DNA from: Bacteroidales bacterium
Lineage (GTDB): Bacteria > Bacteroidota > Bacteroidia > Bacteroidales > UBA932
Direction of reading: 5' to 3'
Assembly: GCA_017447815.1 (NCBI GenBank)
Contig: JAFSMS010000107.1
Location: forward strand, 35,383-99,382
Length of the DNA: 64,000 bases
The stretch's first letter is position 1. Each line of letters opens with the position of its first letter. The translations under genes and the position numbers were made by a program. Positions 35,242-43,945 of the stretch are shown here, piece after piece. The notes below the pieces were generated by a model. That model saw only the letters and a list, made by a program, of their open reading frames with translations, was not told the DNA's origin and made no database searches.

Positions 35242-37740
35242 ATGAAAAAAAGTTTGTTCATCACGCTGCTGGTGCTGCTGGTCTCCTGCGGCAGGAATAC
35301 CTTTCATGCCGACTATGTTTCGCGCATGGCGGCGCATGACGGCGCCCTGAAACAGTTCATGACCCTGCCCGAAGGGGTATCGGCCCAGGAAAAAGAGGCC
35401 CTGGAGTTTCTCTACGCCTATATGCCGCTGGCCGATGTCACCGACTATCCCGCCGACTTTTATCTGCAGAACGTTCGGGCCAGCCTGAAGGCCCGCGAGG
35501 AGATGGGCTGGAATATCCCCGAGCGGGAGTTCCGCCACTTCGTGCTGCCCCTTCGCGTCAACAACGAGGACCTGGACAGCGCCCGCGTCGTGTTCTACCG
35601 GATGCTCAAGCCCCGCGTGGAAGGCCTTTCGATGGAAGACGCCATCCTGGAAGTGAACCACTGGTGCCACGAGATGATGACCTATCAGCCTTCCGACGGC
35701 CGTACGCACGCCCCGCTGGCCTCCCTAAAGAACTCCCTGGGCCGATGCGGCGAGGAATCCACCTTCTGCGTGGCCGCCCTCCGCAGCGTGGGCATCCCGG
35801 CCCGCCAGGTGTACACCCCGCGCTGGGCCCACACCGAGAGCAATCACGCCTGGGTAGAGGCCTGGGCCGACGGCCGGTGGCGCTTCCTGGGCGCCTGCGA
35901 GCCCGAGCCGGTGCTGGACCTGGGCTGGTTCAACGCCCCCGCCTCCCGCGCCATGCTCACCCATACCAAAGTGTTCGGCAAGTATGACGGTCCCGAAGAA
36001 GTGGTCCTCCGTACACCCGGCTACACGGAAATCAACCTCATCGACAACTATGCCAAGAGCGCCCGGGCCACCGTCAAGGTGCTGGACACCGACGGCAAGC
36101 CCGTGAAAGACGCCCGCGTGGCCTTCTGCATCTACAACTCTTCCCAGTTCTCCCCGGCCGTTTCCAAATATACGGACGGCAAGGGGGAGACCTCGCTGTC
36201 GGCCGGCCTGGGAGACATGCTGGCCTGGGCTTCCAAGGACGGGGCCTACGGCTTCGCCCGCGTGCGTTTCGGCAAGGACAAGGAAGTCACCGTGACCCTC
36301 GACAGTCCCAAGGGAGAACCGGTCCGTTCACAACTGATGGACATCGTCCCGCCGCCGGAGCAGGTGGTGCTGCCGGAAGTGACGCCGGAACTCCGCGCCC
36401 TCAACGACCAAAAAATGGCCTATGAAGACTCCGTGCGCAAGGCCTACATGGCCACTTTCCCCACTCGTGAGACCGCCCAGAACTTCGTGGCCGAATTCGG
36501 CCTTCCGGCCGAGGCCGTGCGCCTGGTGGAAGGCTCCTCGGGCAACCACGCCGTCATCACCCGCTTCCTCATGGAGGCCGACGACAAGGAGCGCGCCGTG
36601 GCCCTGCTGCGCAGCCTCACCCGCAAAGACCTCTCCGACGTGACGCCGGCCGTCCTCTGGGACAGTTACAGCGCCACCGAGTCCATCCTGGCCCCGCGCA
36701 TCGAGGGTGAATTCCTCACCCCGTACAAGGGCTGGTTCCTCCAAAACATCCCGGCCGACCTCCAGGCCTCCTTCAAAGGCAACGCCGAGGCCATCGTAAA
36801 GTGGGTGGACGAGAATATCTATCTGGACGAAGACCCCCTGTTCTGGGACATTCCCATGTCGCCCGTGGGCGTCTGGAAGAGCCGCTGGGCCAACCCCCGC
36901 TCCCGTGACCTCCTCACCATCGCCCTGGCACGCACCTTCGGCGTAGAGATGCGCAAGGACCGCAATACCGGGTCGCTCCGCTTCGCCGGAGACAAGGCCG
37001 ATGTGGCCACCGGCCACGTGGATCTCACCTATGCGCCCGTGGAAGGCGTCGATCGGCCCGAATACGGCCGCCATTACACGGTGAGCCGCATTGTGGACGG
37101 GCAGGCGCAGATGGTCTTCCTGGGCTTCGGCGGGGAAGGCCGCCGCTTCGGCCTGACCAATGACGTCCCCGAAGGAGATTACATCCTCACCTCCGGAAAC
37201 CGCCTCTCCGACGGCTCTACGCCCGTAACGGTGACCCTGTTCCACGTATCGGCCGGGGAAAGCCTGGAGGTGCCCGTGGTCATCGAATCGGTGCTGGAAG
37301 AGGTGAAAGTTCAGGGGCAGTTCACTCCCGGAAAACTCCTCCAGGTGGCCGATGGCGGCTACTATGCCGCTGCCGTCCTGGATGTAGGCATGGAACCCAC
37401 CAACCACGTGCTGCACGACATTGCCGAAGAAAAGGCCGTCCTGGAAGCCTGGGGCCGCCCCATCTTCCTCGTGGCCACCAGCGAGGCCCAGTTGCAGCGC
37501 CTGCACAGCGAGATCGCCCAGGGCCGCTACGGCACCCTTCCCACCACGGTGTCCTTTGTGCTGGACAGCGAGGGAGACATCCTTCCGCGCCTGTGCAAGG
37601 ACTTGAATCTCAGCGCCGAACGTCTGCCGCTGGTGATTTTGGGCAACGCCGCCACCCATGATGTCGTCTTCTCTTCACAAGGATATACCATCGGCATGGG
37701 CGCCCAACTGGCCGCCATCGCCCGTAAATTGGAAAAATAA
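35242..37740 (+). CDS. Transglutaminase-like domain lipoprotein, tandem copy 1
   Basis: 832 residues; lipobox Cys16 (LLVSCGRN). A transglutaminase/protease-like domain has catalytic Cys169 in GRCGEESTFC and His202 in SNHAWVEAW; the third residue region reads FLGACEPEP in place of the usual Asp-Pro. C-terminal parts have Ig-like strands (ATVKVLDTDGKPVKDARVAF) and a final alpha/beta domain. It may cleave or cross-link peptides at the cell surface. The MKK start at 35242 gives a proper lipoprotein signal; the ATG at 35221 would add seven residues. It directly abuts a paralogue. Confidence 0.82.
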   Translation: MKKSLFITLLVLLVSCGRNTFHADYVSRMAAHDGALKQFMTLPEGVSAQEKEALEFLYAYMPLADVTDYPADFYLQNVRASLKAREEMGWNIPEREFRHFVLPLRVNNEDLDSARVVFYRMLKPRVEGLSMEDAILEVNHWCHEMMTYQPSDGRTHAPLASLKNSLGRCGEESTFCVAALRSVGIPARQVYTPRWAHTESNHAWVEAWADGRWRFLGACEPEPVLDLGWFNAPASRAMLTHTKVFGKYDGPEEVVLRTPGYTEINLIDNYAKSARATVKVLDTDGKPVKDARVAFCIYNSSQFSPAVSKYTDGKGETSLSAGLGDMLAWASKDGAYGFARVRFGKDKEVTVTLDSPKGEPVRSQLMDIVPPPEQVVLPEVTPELRALNDQKMAYEDSVRKAYMATFPTRETAQNFVAEFGLPAEAVRLVEGSSGNHAVITRFLMEADDKERAVALLRSLTRKDLSDVTPAVLWDSYSATESILAPRIEGEFLTPYKGWFLQNIPADLQASFKGNAEAIVKWVDENIYLDEDPLFWDIPMSPVGVWKSRWANPRSRDLLTIALARTFGVEMRKDRNTGSLRFAGDKADVATGHVDLTYAPVEGVDRPEYGRHYTVSRIVDGQAQMVFLGFGGEGRRFGLTNDVPEGDYILTSGNRLSDGSTPVTVTLFHVSAGESLEVPVVIESVLEEVKVQGQFTPGKLLQVADGGYYAAAVLDVGMEPTNHVLHDIAEEKAVLEAWGRPIFLVATSEAQLQRLHSEIAQGRYGTLPTTVSFVLDSEGDILPRLCKDLNLSAERLPLVILGNAATHDVVFSSQGYTIGMGAQLAAIARKLEK

Positions 37741-40266
37741 ATGAAACAATTCGTGCTGGGCCTGAGCGCCCTCCTGCTGCTGGCTTCCTGCCAGAGCCAT
37801 TTTATCAAGGATGCGGAATTCCGTGAAACGGTCTCCAGGGACTACAAAGCCCGGCTGGAAGCGCATGGTAACGCATTGAAACCCTTTATGACCCTCCCTT
37901 CAGAGGCGACGCTGCCGGAAAAGGAGGCGCTGGAGTTTCTCTATGCCTACATGCCCCTGGCCGATGTCACCGACTACCCTGCCGACTTCTATCTGGAGAA
38001 CGTGCGGGCCGCACTGGCGCTGAAAGACCGCTGGGGCGTGCCGGAACGCGAGTTCCGCCACTTTGTGCTGCCGCTCCGCGTGAACAATGAGAACCTGGAC
38101 AGCGCGCGCGTGGTGTTTGCCCGGGAACTGCTGCCGCGCATCGAGGGAATGTCCATGCAGGACGCCATCCTGGAAGTGAACCACTGGTGCCACGAGAAGG
38201 TTACGTACCAGCCTTCCGACGCCCGCACTTCCTCCCCCCTGGCCCTTGTGTGCAACGCCCTGGGCCGATGCGGCGAGCAGTCCACCTTCTGCGTCACGGC
38301 ACTCCGCAGCGTGGGCATCCCGGCCCGTCAGGTCTATACTCCCCGCTGGGCCCACACCGACGACAACCACGCCTGGGTGGAAGCCTGGGCCGACGGAAAA
38401 TGGTGGTTCCTGGGTGCCTGCGAGCCCGAACCGGTCCTGAACCTGGGCTGGTTCAATGCACCCGCCTCCCGCGCCATGCTCATGCATACCAAGGTGTTCG
38501 GCAAGTATGACGGTCCCGAGGAAGTGGTGCTGGAAAGCCCCAACTTCACCGAGGTGAACCTCATTGACAACTACGCCAAAACCGCCCGCATCGACTTCAC
38601 CGTCGAGGATGCGGACGGCGCTCCCGTCGAGGGCGCCCGCGTGGATTTCTGCATCTACAATTATGCCGAATTCTACCCGGCTGTCACCAAATACACGGAT
38701 GCCGGGGGGCACACCTTCAGCAGCGCCGGCCTGGGCGACATGCTCATCTGGGCCTCCAAGGACGGTGCCTATGGCTATGCCCGCGCCTCCTTCGGCAAGG
38801 ACAAGGAAGTGAAGGTGGTGCTCAACAGCCCCTTCGGCAGCGAGGCTTTCCCCATCGTTCCTCCGCCGGAGAACGTGGCGCTTCCCGAGGTAAGCGGCGA
38901 GCAGCGCGCCCTTAACGACAAGCGTTTCGCCTACGAAGATTCCCTGCGGCATGCCTACGAGGCCACTTTCCCCGCCGGCGAGCCCGCCCGCGGCAACTGG
39001 AAACTCATCCAGGACTTCCGCGGCTGGGAGAACCAGGTGCGGGTGAAGAATGTACTGGCCTCCCTGAGCGGGAAAGACCTGCACGACATCACCCTCGAAA
39101 ACCTCAAGGACTACTACAGCACCGACAATTTCCTGGGTTCCCGCGTGGAAAACGAGTTCCTGACACCCTTCTACGGCTATTTCTATGAGCACATGCTGGA
39201 GGTGATCAATACCCCCGAGGAAATGGTGAACTGGGTGCGTGACAACATCACGGTCGTGGACGACCCCAAGGCCTGGCGCATCCCCATGTCGCCCCGCGGC
39301 GTTTTCGAGAGCCGCCTGGCCGATCCCCGTTCCCGCGATATCTTCTTTGTCTGCGCCGCCCGCGCCAACGGCATCGAGGCGCAGAAAGACCCGGTGACTG
39401 GAAAGGTCCAGTACCGCTCCGGGGATCAGTGGCTGGATGTGCATTTTGACGGCGCTTCCGAGGCGGCGGTCTCTCCCAAGGGCGTTCTCAGGCTCTCCTA
39501 CAAGCCTTCGGCCACCATCGCCAATCCGCAGTATTATACGCATTTCTCCCTCTCCAAAATCGAGAACGGCCGTCCCCATTTGATGGCTTTTGACGAGGGC
39601 GAGGTGGACATGGGCGGCGGCGTTGACTGGGCCCACGTGTTCAAGGACGGCTTCACGATGGACGCCGGCCAGTATCTCCTGGTGTCCGGAAACCGCCTTT
39701 CCAATGGCTCCGTGCCCGTTTCCATGCTCTTTTTCCGTGTCGAGGAAGGCCGGGAGACGGTGGTCCCGCTCCGCATTGACGAGGGCACCGGCGCCGTACC
39801 GGTCATCGGCTCGCTGGATGCCGAAAAACTCTTCACGCCGGACGGCGGCGAGATCGACCAGTCCCTGCTTTCGGCCGTGGGACGCGGCTATTATGTCGTG
39901 GCCATCCTGGAGCCGGGCAAGGAACCCACGAACCACGCCCTCCGCGACCTTATCGCCGCGCGCGAGCGCCTGGCGGCCTGGGGACGTCCCATCGTGCTCC
40001 TGTGCGAATCGGCCCAGGCGCTGGACCGTCTGAAGAAAGAGGCCATGGAAGGCCGCTACGGAACGGTTCCCGGCAACATTCCCATCGTGCTGGGGGTTGA
40101 CACCGCCGGAATCCGCGAGGCCATCGTGGCCGACCAGAAACTTGCCGGCAAGGGCCGTCTCCCGCTGGTGGTGGTGGCCGACAGTTTCAACCGCATTTTC
40201 TTCTGTTCGGAAGGCTATACGATCGGCCTCGGTGACCAGATTGCCGGCACCGTGGCGCGCCTGTAG
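37741..40266 (+). CDS. Transglutaminase-like domain lipoprotein, tandem copy 2
   Basis: 841 residues; lipobox Cys17 (LLASCQSH). It is a paralogue of the previous gene along its whole length, with identical blocks such as FLYAYMPLADVTDYPADFYL and RSVGIPARQVYTPRWAHT, catalytic Cys in GRCGEQSTFC and His in DNHAWVEAW. The start codon follows the previous stop with no gap (TAA-ATG), so the two are translated from one mRNA. The middle region (residues 420-560) has diverged most. Confidence 0.85.
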   Translation: MKQFVLGLSALLLLASCQSHFIKDAEFRETVSRDYKARLEAHGNALKPFMTLPSEATLPEKEALEFLYAYMPLADVTDYPADFYLENVRAALALKDRWGVPEREFRHFVLPLRVNNENLDSARVVFARELLPRIEGMSMQDAILEVNHWCHEKVTYQPSDARTSSPLALVCNALGRCGEQSTFCVTALRSVGIPARQVYTPRWAHTDDNHAWVEAWADGKWWFLGACEPEPVLNLGWFNAPASRAMLMHTKVFGKYDGPEEVVLESPNFTEVNLIDNYAKTARIDFTVEDADGAPVEGARVDFCIYNYAEFYPAVTKYTDAGGHTFSSAGLGDMLIWASKDGAYGYARASFGKDKEVKVVLNSPFGSEAFPIVPPPENVALPEVSGEQRALNDKRFAYEDSLRHAYEATFPAGEPARGNWKLIQDFRGWENQVRVKNVLASLSGKDLHDITLENLKDYYSTDNFLGSRVENEFLTPFYGYFYEHMLEVINTPEEMVNWVRDNITVVDDPKAWRIPMSPRGVFESRLADPRSRDIFFVCAARANGIEAQKDPVTGKVQYRSGDQWLDVHFDGASEAAVSPKGVLRLSYKPSATIANPQYYTHFSLSKIENGRPHLMAFDEGEVDMGGGVDWAHVFKDGFTMDAGQYLLVSGNRLSNGSVPVSMLFFRVEEGRETVVPLRIDEGTGAVPVIGSLDAEKLFTPDGGEIDQSLLSAVGRGYYVVAILEPGKEPTNHALRDLIAARERLAAWGRPIVLLCESAQALDRLKKEAMEGRYGTVPGNIPIVLGVDTAGIREAIVADQKLAGKGRLPLVVVADSFNRIFFCSEGYTIGLGDQIAGTVARL

Positions 40267-40291
40267 CAAAAAAAACTGCAAAAAAATTAAA

Positions 40292-40341
40292 ATATCGTTT
40301 GCGATATAAAATATTTGTCGTATATTTGCATCGTGAACGAT
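40292..40341 (+). promoter_or_regulatory. Promoter with two ATCG-N4-CGAT operators (peroxide operon)
   Basis: The -33 box TTTG (40298-40301) and -7 box TATATTTG (40321-40328) are 19 bases apart. Operator 1, ATATCG-TTTG-CGATAT (40292-40307), contains the -33 box in its spacer. Operator 2, ATCG-TGAA-CGAT (40330-40341), begins two bases after the -7 box and covers the expected transcription start. Both are followed by ATAAA. A dimeric regulator bound there would block RNA polymerase. The OhrR-like protein encoded third in this operon is the obvious candidate. Confidence 0.7.
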
Positions 40342-40362
40342 ATAAATAAACCCTATACCATT

Positions 40363-40818
40363 ATGAACGCACAAACTTCTATCCAGATCCTGCAGGCCTA
40401 CGCTACCGGCCTGGCAGCCCAGAGCATGCAACACAAAGTCCAGAGCAAGGTTTTCAAGTCCATGGGACTGACCAAACTTGCCGATAAGTATGCTGACCAT
40501 TCCACCGAGGAAATGCAGTGGGTTGACAAGTTCATCGACCGCATCATCGACCTTGGCGGCGAGGCCAAAGTAGAGGCCGCTCCCGCCCAGACCATCTACA
40601 AAAACCCGGTAGATTTCATCAAGGCCGACCTTGAAGTCTCCGAGCGCGAAGTTCCCAACCTGGGGAAGGCCACCTGCGCCGTAGCCGAGGACCTGACCAC
40701 CTTCGACCTCCTGAAAGGCTATTACCAGGACGAGGAGGAGGATATGTTCTGGATGCGCGGTCAACTGGAACTGATTGAGTGCATCGGCCTCCAGAACTGG
40801 CTCACCAAACAACTCTAA
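40363..40818 (+). CDS. Bacterioferritin-like protein with degenerate ferroxidase centre
   Basis: 151 residues, ferritin-like four-helix protein. Alignment by eye to E. coli Bfr is clear (GL-x-KL and C-terminal GLQNWLTKQL against GLQNYLQAQI). Of the di-iron ligands, Glu51 and Glu127 positions are kept. Glu18 is Leu17, His54 is Trp53 and His130 is Asp, and Glu94 aligns with Ser beside a Glu. The haem-ligand Met52 is retained as Met51. It may therefore bind haem or store iron oxidised elsewhere, rather than being a ferroxidase. First gene of an operon with glutathione peroxidase and OhrR-like regulator. Confidence 0.75.
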   Translation: MNAQTSIQILQAYATGLAAQSMQHKVQSKVFKSMGLTKLADKYADHSTEEMQWVDKFIDRIIDLGGEAKVEAAPAQTIYKNPVDFIKADLEVSEREVPNLGKATCAVAEDLTTFDLLKGYYQDEEEDMFWMRGQLELIECIGLQNWLTKQL

Positions 40819-40823
40819 AATAA

Positions 40824-41438
40824 ATGAAAAAATTAATCCTGGCAGCGCTTACGGCCCTTTTTGCCCTGGGCGCTGCCGCACAAAACGAACAAAACATGGC
40901 TACGATTTACGACTTCAAGACCCTTAACAACAAGGGTGCGGAGGTGAACTTCAAAGACTATGAAGGCAAAGTCCTTCTGATTGTGAACACCGCTTCCAAG
41001 TGCGGCTTCACCCCCCAGTACGACGGCCTGGAGGCCCTGTACCAGCAGTACAAGGACAAAGGCCTGGTGGTCATCGGCTTCCCCTGCGACCAGTTCGCCG
41101 GCCAGGAGCCCGGCTCCAACGAGCAGATTGAGGAATTCTGCCGCCTGAACCACGGCGTCACCTTCCCCCTGATGGCCAAAACCGACGTGAACGGCCCCAA
41201 GGCCGAGCCTGTCTTCGAGTTCCTGAAAGCCCAGGCTCCCACCGAGGAATACAACGGCCTGAAGGCCAAAGCCACCCGGAAAATGCTCAAGGGCATCAGC
41301 AAGAGCGTCGAAAAGGACAGCGACATCCTCTGGAACTTCACCAAGTTCCTCGTGTCCCGCGACGGCACCACCGTCAAGCGTTTCCCTCCCGTGGCGGAGC
41401 CCAAAGACTTTGCCAAGGACATTGAAGCAATGCTTTAA
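40824..41438 (+). CDS. Glutathione peroxidase-family thiol peroxidase, exported
   Basis: 204 residues. The N-terminal 19 residues form a signal peptide (ALTALFALGAAAQ), so the enzyme acts in the periplasm. The catalytic Cys60 is in NTASKCGFTPQY; the Gln and Trp partners are in GFPCDQFAGQEPGSN and WNFTKFLVSRDG. The Cys in FPCDQF is the likely resolving cysteine, as in thioredoxin-dependent members. It reduces hydrogen and organic peroxides. The gap to the upstream ferritin-like gene is five bases. Confidence 0.93.
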   Translation: MKKLILAALTALFALGAAAQNEQNMATIYDFKTLNNKGAEVNFKDYEGKVLLIVNTASKCGFTPQYDGLEALYQQYKDKGLVVIGFPCDQFAGQEPGSNEQIEEFCRLNHGVTFPLMAKTDVNGPKAEPVFEFLKAQAPTEEYNGLKAKATRKMLKGISKSVEKDSDILWNFTKFLVSRDGTTVKRFPPVAEPKDFAKDIEAML

Positions 41439-41447
41439 TCCCCCCCT

Positions 41448-41894
41448 ATGCAGGAGCAACTCAAATTGGGTAATCAGCTCTGTTTCAGGCTGTACACTGC
41501 TTCCCGGCTCATCACGCAGGCCTATCATCCGCTGCTCAGCGGCATCGGCCTCACCTATCCCCAATACCTGGTGATGATGGTGCTGTGGGAGCAGGACGGC
41601 CAGCCGGTGAACGACATCGCCAAGAAACTGTACCTGGAGACCAACACCGTGACGCCGCTCCTCAAACGCATGGAGGCCGAGGGCTTCCTGACCCGCAGCC
41701 GGGGCCGGACCGACGCCCGCCAGGTGATTGTACAACTCACCCCCAAGGGCCGCGCCCTGGAGGAAAAGGCGGGATGCATCCCCTTCGAAGTGGGGAAGGC
41801 CGTCGCCTGCCGCAGCATCACGCCGGAGTCGGCCCCGGAACTGTACGGAACCCTCGACGACCTGATTCAAACCCTCTCCCAGGGTGACAAGTAA
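41448..41894 (+). CDS. MarR-family regulator, OhrR-like organic peroxide sensor
   Basis: 148 residues. The N-terminus LGNQLCFRLYTASR carries the OhrR sensing cysteine (Cys12) in its usual context, and the winged helix follows (TNTVTPLLKRMEAEGFLTRSRG). Cys110 and Cys121 lie in the C-terminal half and could make it a two-Cys sensor. Such repressors leave DNA when the cysteine is oxidised. It is third in the ferritin-like/peroxidase operon, nine bases after the peroxidase gene, and probably controls it. Its last three codons and stop (GGT GAC AAG TAA, with the preceding G) are the left end of palindromic element copy 3. Confidence 0.9.
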   Translation: MQEQLKLGNQLCFRLYTASRLITQAYHPLLSGIGLTYPQYLVMMVLWEQDGQPVNDIAKKLYLETNTVTPLLKRMEAEGFLTRSRGRTDARQVIVQLTPKGRALEEKAGCIPFEVGKAVACRSITPESAPELYGTLDDLIQTLSQGDK

Positions 41895-41990
41895 CCCCCT
41901 CTCCATCAAGCAATTACGTACAATCCTCTGCGCATTTTGCGCAGAGGATTGTACGTAAATAGATGATAATCAGGCGGTTGCCGGCCACCC
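41882..41990. repeat. 109-bp palindromic element, copy 3 (forms 3' end of the OhrR-like gene)
   Basis: Left end GGGTGAC, right end GCCACCC, inner arm TTACGTACAATCCTCTGCGC, loop ATTTT. It lies between convergent genes: the left end is coding for the regulator's last residues, the right end is 23 bp beyond the stop of the NagB-LmbE gene. Confidence 0.93.
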
Positions 41991-42013
41991 GGAAACGGGC
42001 GCCGGCGGGCCGG

Positions 42014-43945
42014 TCAATACAGTTTCAGGAACACTTCGATGGCCTGGTATTCGGCCATGCCCAGCCGGTCGTAGAGGCGGGCGGTGTTCTGGGTGCGTTC
42101 CTCGGCCCGCTGCCAGAACTCGCGCGGATCTTCTCCCGGGAAGGGAACGATGTCCTTCTGCGAGAGGTGGCGGAAAATGGCGTGGCGCTTTTTCACCACT
42201 TCGTCGGGGCTCAGGGGAACAGCCATGTCCACACGGCCCAGTTCCCATTCCATCCAGGCGCCGCGGTACAGCCAGACGTGGAGGTCTTTCATCCAGTCGT
42301 TGCCTTCTTCGCGGAGTTGGTCCAGGGCTTCCATGGCGGCCTCGGTGCACACGCGGTGCGTTCCGTGCGGGTCGGCCAGGTCGCCGGCCATGAAGATCAT
42401 GTGGGGTTTCAGTTGCTGGATCAGGTCTTTGATGATATCCACATCGGCCTGGGTGCGGGGATTTTTCTTGATGCCGCCGCTCTCGTAGAACGGGAGGTTC
42501 AGGAAGTGGGCGTTGGTGTCGTCGTTGAGGCCGAAGGAGCGTACGGCGCCCCGGGCTTCGCTGCGGCGGATGGCGCCTTTCATCTCCAGAAGGGCGCGGG
42601 GTTCGGGCTCTCCGGGGACCTTGCTGTCCACCAGGGCCTTCACCTCGGCGAACTTGTCGGCGAATCCCAACTGGAAGGCGGCGTCCATGTGCTGGAGTAC
42701 CACGTCGTCATGCACGGCCACGTTGCCGGAGGTTTCATAGGCCACGTGTACGTTGTGTCCCTGGCTCACCAGGCGGATGAAGGTGCCGCCCATGGAAATC
42801 ACGTCGTCGTCCGGGTGCGGGGAGAAGATGAGGACGGTCTTGGGGAACGGGGTGGCCTTCACCGGACGGGTGCTGTCGTCGGCATTGGGCTTGCCGCCGG
42901 GCCAGCCGGTGATGGTGTGCTGCAGGTCGTTGAAGACATTGATATTGATCTTGTCAAACGGGCCGGCCACTTCCAGGAGTTCGCTCAGGTTGTTGTTCAG
43001 GTAGTCTTTTTCCGTGAGTTTGAGGATGGGCTTTCCGGTGGTTTCGCACAGCCATACCACCGCCTTGCGGATGAATTTGGGCGTCCAGTCGCAGGGACCC
43101 ACCAGCCAGGGGGCTTCGCTGCGGGTGAGAAGGCTGGCGGCCGCCTCGTCCACATAGAAGGAGATGTGGTCGTGGTCCTGCAGGAGGGATGCGGGGCAGT
43201 CCGTGGTCTGGGGCCCCTCGGTGATGGCCTTGACGGCGTTGGCCTTGTCCTCGCCCCATGCCATCAGGATGATCTTCTTGGCGCTCATCATGGTGCTGAT
43301 GCCCATGGTGATGGCCTTGTCGGGCGTGGCCGAGATGTCGTTGTTGAAGTTATCGGCCTGGCGCTTGCGGGAAGCGTAGGAGAGGCGCACGACGCGCGTG
43401 CGGGTCTTTTCGTTGGAGCCGGCCTCGTTGAAGCCCACCTGGCCCTGTTCTCCCACGCCGATCACCAGGAGGTCCAGCCCCCGGGCCAGAGCGTCGAACT
43501 TGACACAGTAGTTGCTCACGTTTTCCTGCGGAACGGTGCCGTCGGGGATGTGGATGTTCTCTTTCAGGATGTCCACCCTGTCCAGCAAGGCCTCGTGGAG
43601 GAGGTGGTTGCGGCTCTGGGCCTCGTCCTTGGAAGAAGGGTAATACTCGTCGATGGAAACGATTTCCACATTCCGGAACGAGACTTTTCCGTCATGGCAG
43701 CGGCGGGCCAGTTCGTTGTACAGGGATGTGGGCGTGTTTCCCGTGGTGAGCCCCAGCCGGAACAGGCCGTCCCTCTGGCTGTGGGCGTTGATGGAATTAA
43801 CAATAAAGTCGGCAATTTCATAGGAGGCAGGGCGGGATTCGGGATAGACGTGGGCCCAAATCTTCTCATAGGAGTGGAGGATACCCTGCGGCAGGTTCTT
43901 GTCGATGAGCCCGCCTTCATAAGGGAGCGTGAAGTGTTTTGCCAT
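42014..43945 (-). CDS. NagB-like glucosamine-6-phosphate deaminase fused to PIG-L/LmbE deacetylase domain
   Basis: 643 residues, a fusion known from Bacteroidota. Residues 1-290 resemble NagB (LGLTTGNTPTSLYNEL phosphate site; VSIDEYYP with the Asp72-equivalent). The catalytic loop reads GVGEQGQVGFNEAGS where E. coli NagB has NDGHIAFNEP, so the Asp141 and His143 positions are Gln; Glu148 is kept. Residues 375-640 are an LmbE-type zinc deacetylase (SPHPDDDVISMGG; DPHGTHR). It may handle amino-sugar phosphates. The start codon shares one base with the upstream gene's stop (TAATG). Confidence 0.85.
   Translation of the reverse strand: MAKHFTLPYEGGLIDKNLPQGILHSYEKIWAHVYPESRPASYEIADFIVNSINAHSQRDGLFRLGLTTGNTPTSLYNELARRCHDGKVSFRNVEIVSIDEYYPSSKDEAQSRNHLLHEALLDRVDILKENIHIPDGTVPQENVSNYCVKFDALARGLDLLVIGVGEQGQVGFNEAGSNEKTRTRVVRLSYASRKRQADNFNNDISATPDKAITMGISTMMSAKKIILMAWGEDKANAVKAITEGPQTTDCPASLLQDHDHISFYVDEAAASLLTRSEAPWLVGPCDWTPKFIRKAVVWLCETTGKPILKLTEKDYLNNNLSELLEVAGPFDKININVFNDLQHTITGWPGGKPNADDSTRPVKATPFPKTVLIFSPHPDDDVISMGGTFIRLVSQGHNVHVAYETSGNVAVHDDVVLQHMDAAFQLGFADKFAEVKALVDSKVPGEPEPRALLEMKGAIRRSEARGAVRSFGLNDDTNAHFLNLPFYESGGIKKNPRTQADVDIIKDLIQQLKPHMIFMAGDLADPHGTHRVCTEAAMEALDQLREEGNDWMKDLHVWLYRGAWMEWELGRVDMAVPLSPDEVVKKRHAIFRHLSQKDIVPFPGEDPREFWQRAEERTQNTARLYDRLGMAEYQAIEVFLKLY

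Noticed and set aside
37900-40812. Long minus-strand open frame antisense to the second transglutaminase and ferritin-like genes
   Set aside because: It spans two unrelated plus-strand genes and their promoter, which is typical of an antisense artefact in high-GC DNA.
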